Source: JAKFFN01 sp964444305
GTDB taxonomy: Bacteria; Sumerlaeota; Sumerlaeia; Sumerlaeales; Sumerlaeaceae
Direction of reading: 5' to 3'
DNA: 41,356 nucleotides
Assembly: GCA_964444305.1 (NCBI GenBank)
Contig: CAYUGQ010000010.1
Coordinates: forward strand, 1-41,356
A model generated the notes under the pieces. It had not been told where the DNA came from and did no database searches. It was given only the letters and a program-made list of their open reading frames with translations. A program made the translations under genes and the position numbers. This document shows positions 40,102-41,356 of the stretch, one piece after another; within the stretch, counting starts at the first letter, position 1; the number at the start of each line of letters is the position of its first letter.

Positions 40102-41170
40102 GACTGCTTCCCGACACCATCCGCTCCGCCTCAGTTATAGCAGATTCCGCATCTTTAGCATAACAGTCCGCCCCAACCTCACGCCATAAACCCGTGCTCA
40201 AATTAAACGGATAACCACCCACCATAATTTTCACTCGATGCGAACACCCGGACCTCACCTCCTCGATAATGCTCGCCACCTGCGTAACGTGCGGAGTTAT
40301 CGTAGCACTCAAAGCAAGCAAATGAGCATCATGCTCCTCAATCATCGCAATGATTCCCGCCACCGGCGTGTTCGCTCCAAGGTAAAACGAATCCCACCCC
40401 TCCATCTCAAAAAAATCAGAAACCATGCGAATCCCCAGCTCATGCAACTCCCCCGCCACAGACGCCGCCACCACAACCCGTCCATTCCGTTCTCCCTGAA
40501 ACAGCCGCGGATAAAGCTGCGCCATAGCATGCTGCGTTACAGCCGTACAATAATGCTCCTGCGCCACACTGATCTTATTATACTGCCAAAGCCGTCCAAT
40601 CTCCCGCTGCACCGGCTGGAACACATTAAGATAAAGACTCTTAATCGGAACCCCATCATCCGCAGCATTCAGGATCAACATCAAAGCCGCCCGGCGATTA
40701 CCCGTCAGCAAGGCCGAAAGATAATCCGTAGCCAGCGCCGACAGGTGTGCCGCTTCCGGCACCGAAGAAACCGTGGCACCCTCCACCTTTGAAATCCGCA
40801 CCATCGCCTTATCGATCACACTCCGCGCCAGCCCCACATGCACACCACTTAGATAGTCCCCCAGCACCTCACCAATAACCTGCATTTGCTTCACCAGATC
40901 CCCCTCAGGTACACTATAAGAAACCAGCATAGACCGCGCCCAGGCCAGATACTCCCCCAACAGCTCAGGCCGCCCACTCTCGATCGCCTGCGCCAAGTAA
41001 TTTAAGTGAAACTGACAATCCTTCGAACAGTACGAACGCCACCGGGAACTAACAGCCTCTTCCCGCTCCCGCTCCATACGAGAAACAACACGTTCACAAA
41101 CAGGCACCGCAGCAAAACGCAAAGCCTCTGCAGCCGCCACCCTGTCAACCATTGTCAACCCCGCTTCCAT
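40094..41170 (-). CDS. Cobalamin-binding sensor protein with CarH-type W-x9-EH signature
   Basis: A 358-residue cytosolic protein, numbered from ATG 41170 (GTG 41173 is three nt earlier; ATG 41152 is also possible). Residues 1-128 are a helical N-terminal domain (CSKDCQFHLNYLAQAIESG, ARSMLVSYSVPEGDL). Next is a four-helix B12 cap domain (about 140-225) ending LWQYNKISVAQEHYCTAV, in which Trp195, Glu205 and His206 make W-x9-EH. That motif is known for capping the adenosyl group in CarH/CarA B12 photoreceptors. Next is a B12 Rossmann domain with ELHELG (His243 as lower axial ligand; E in place of the usual D), LLALSATITPH and IMVGGYPF. There is no MerR DNA-binding domain. The gene overlaps the histidine kinase by 8 nt, suggesting signalling by protein contact. 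Light or B12 sensing is inferred. Confidence 0.9.
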   Translation of the reverse strand: MEAGLTMVDRVAAAEALRFAAVPVCERVVSRMEREREEAVSSRWRSYCSKDCQFHLNYLAQAIESGRPELLGEYLAWARSMLVSYSVPEGDLVKQMQVIGEVLGDYLSGVHVGLARSVIDKAMVRISKVEGATVSSVPEAAHLSALATDYLSALLTGNRRAALMLILNAADDGVPIKSLYLNVFQPVQREIGRLWQYNKISVAQEHYCTAVTQHAMAQLYPRLFQGERNGRVVVAASVAGELHELGIRMVSDFFEMEGWDSFYLGANTPVAGIIAMIEEHDAHLLALSATITPHVTQVASIIEEVRSGCSHRVKIMVGGYPFNLSTGLWREVGADCYAKDAESAITEAERMVSGSSHD

Positions 41171-41356
41171 CACCAGATCCCAAAGCCTCTTTCCACTACA
41201 TCAACAGACATAGCCCAAACCGGATATAAGAGATGGACCAAGCCATCAACGATTATCATCTTAAACCGTTATCCATAAAAATTAGTTACCCGTCAAATCA
41301 AGGGCGCAACAGTAAAAAGAACCATCAAATCTCTGTACCGCATCTCCAGAAAGTCA

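Overview
The window is dense bacterial chromosome with about 37 genes on both strands. Most genes are housekeeping or core metabolism, and there are a few accessory stretches. I cannot name the species. Gene content (membrane PIN/TRAM protein, Tat-exported superoxide dismutase, cobalamin-binding radical SAM enzyme, exported amidase with an inserted golvesin-like domain) and the occasional clear Shine-Dalgarno sites fit a Gram-negative of the PVC group or a neighbouring phylum such as Lentisphaerota, Verrucomicrobiota or Sumerlaeota. That placement is inference. The + strand is rich in C and poor in G almost everywhere, whichever strand the gene is on. This suggests strong replication-linked skew, with the minus strand as leading strand.

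Left part (1-7,400): the tail of a probable QueD/PTPS-family gene, folE, a cobalamin-binding radical SAM enzyme, metK, tRNA-Lys(CTT) with its terminator, and a self-cleaving P1-family aminopeptidase. Convergent to these are a GT4 glycosyltransferase and an agmatine deiminase. From 7,510 to 14,826 there is an exported amidase with an inserted domain, an exported serine hydrolase of beta-lactamase fold, a Gfo/Idh oxidoreductase closed by a terminator, and a polytopic GT-C-like membrane protein.

Middle part (14,837-25,142): a membrane-anchored protein of unknown function, rpsB standing alone with its own terminator, tmk, a glycine-zipper lipoprotein, rsmB, a PIN/TRAM membrane protein, a Tat-exported Mn-type SOD followed by a CDF metal transporter, mscL with a zinc-ribbon tail, and a DegT aminotransferase translationally coupled to a GT2 glycosyltransferase.

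Minus-strand operon (25,149-31,985): tlyA, nadK, a large exported TPR protein, a two-helix membrane protein, aroA and a rhomboid protease. Three of its junctions are four-base NTGA overlaps using CTG, GTG and TTG as the likely starts. Then come a HU-family gene, hisH and a class I aminotransferase.

Right part (34,444-41,356): an accessory island with a weaker C/G skew. It holds an immunity-like small protein, two tandem paralogous helical proteins and a perfect 24-bp tandem repeat. It is followed by lon. The window ends with a two-gene minus-strand unit: a cobalamin-binding protein carrying the W-x9-EH signature of adenosylcobalamin (CarH-type) photoreceptors, overlapping a soluble histidine kinase by 8 nt. 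This sensor/kinase pair is the best candidate for an unusual signalling system here.
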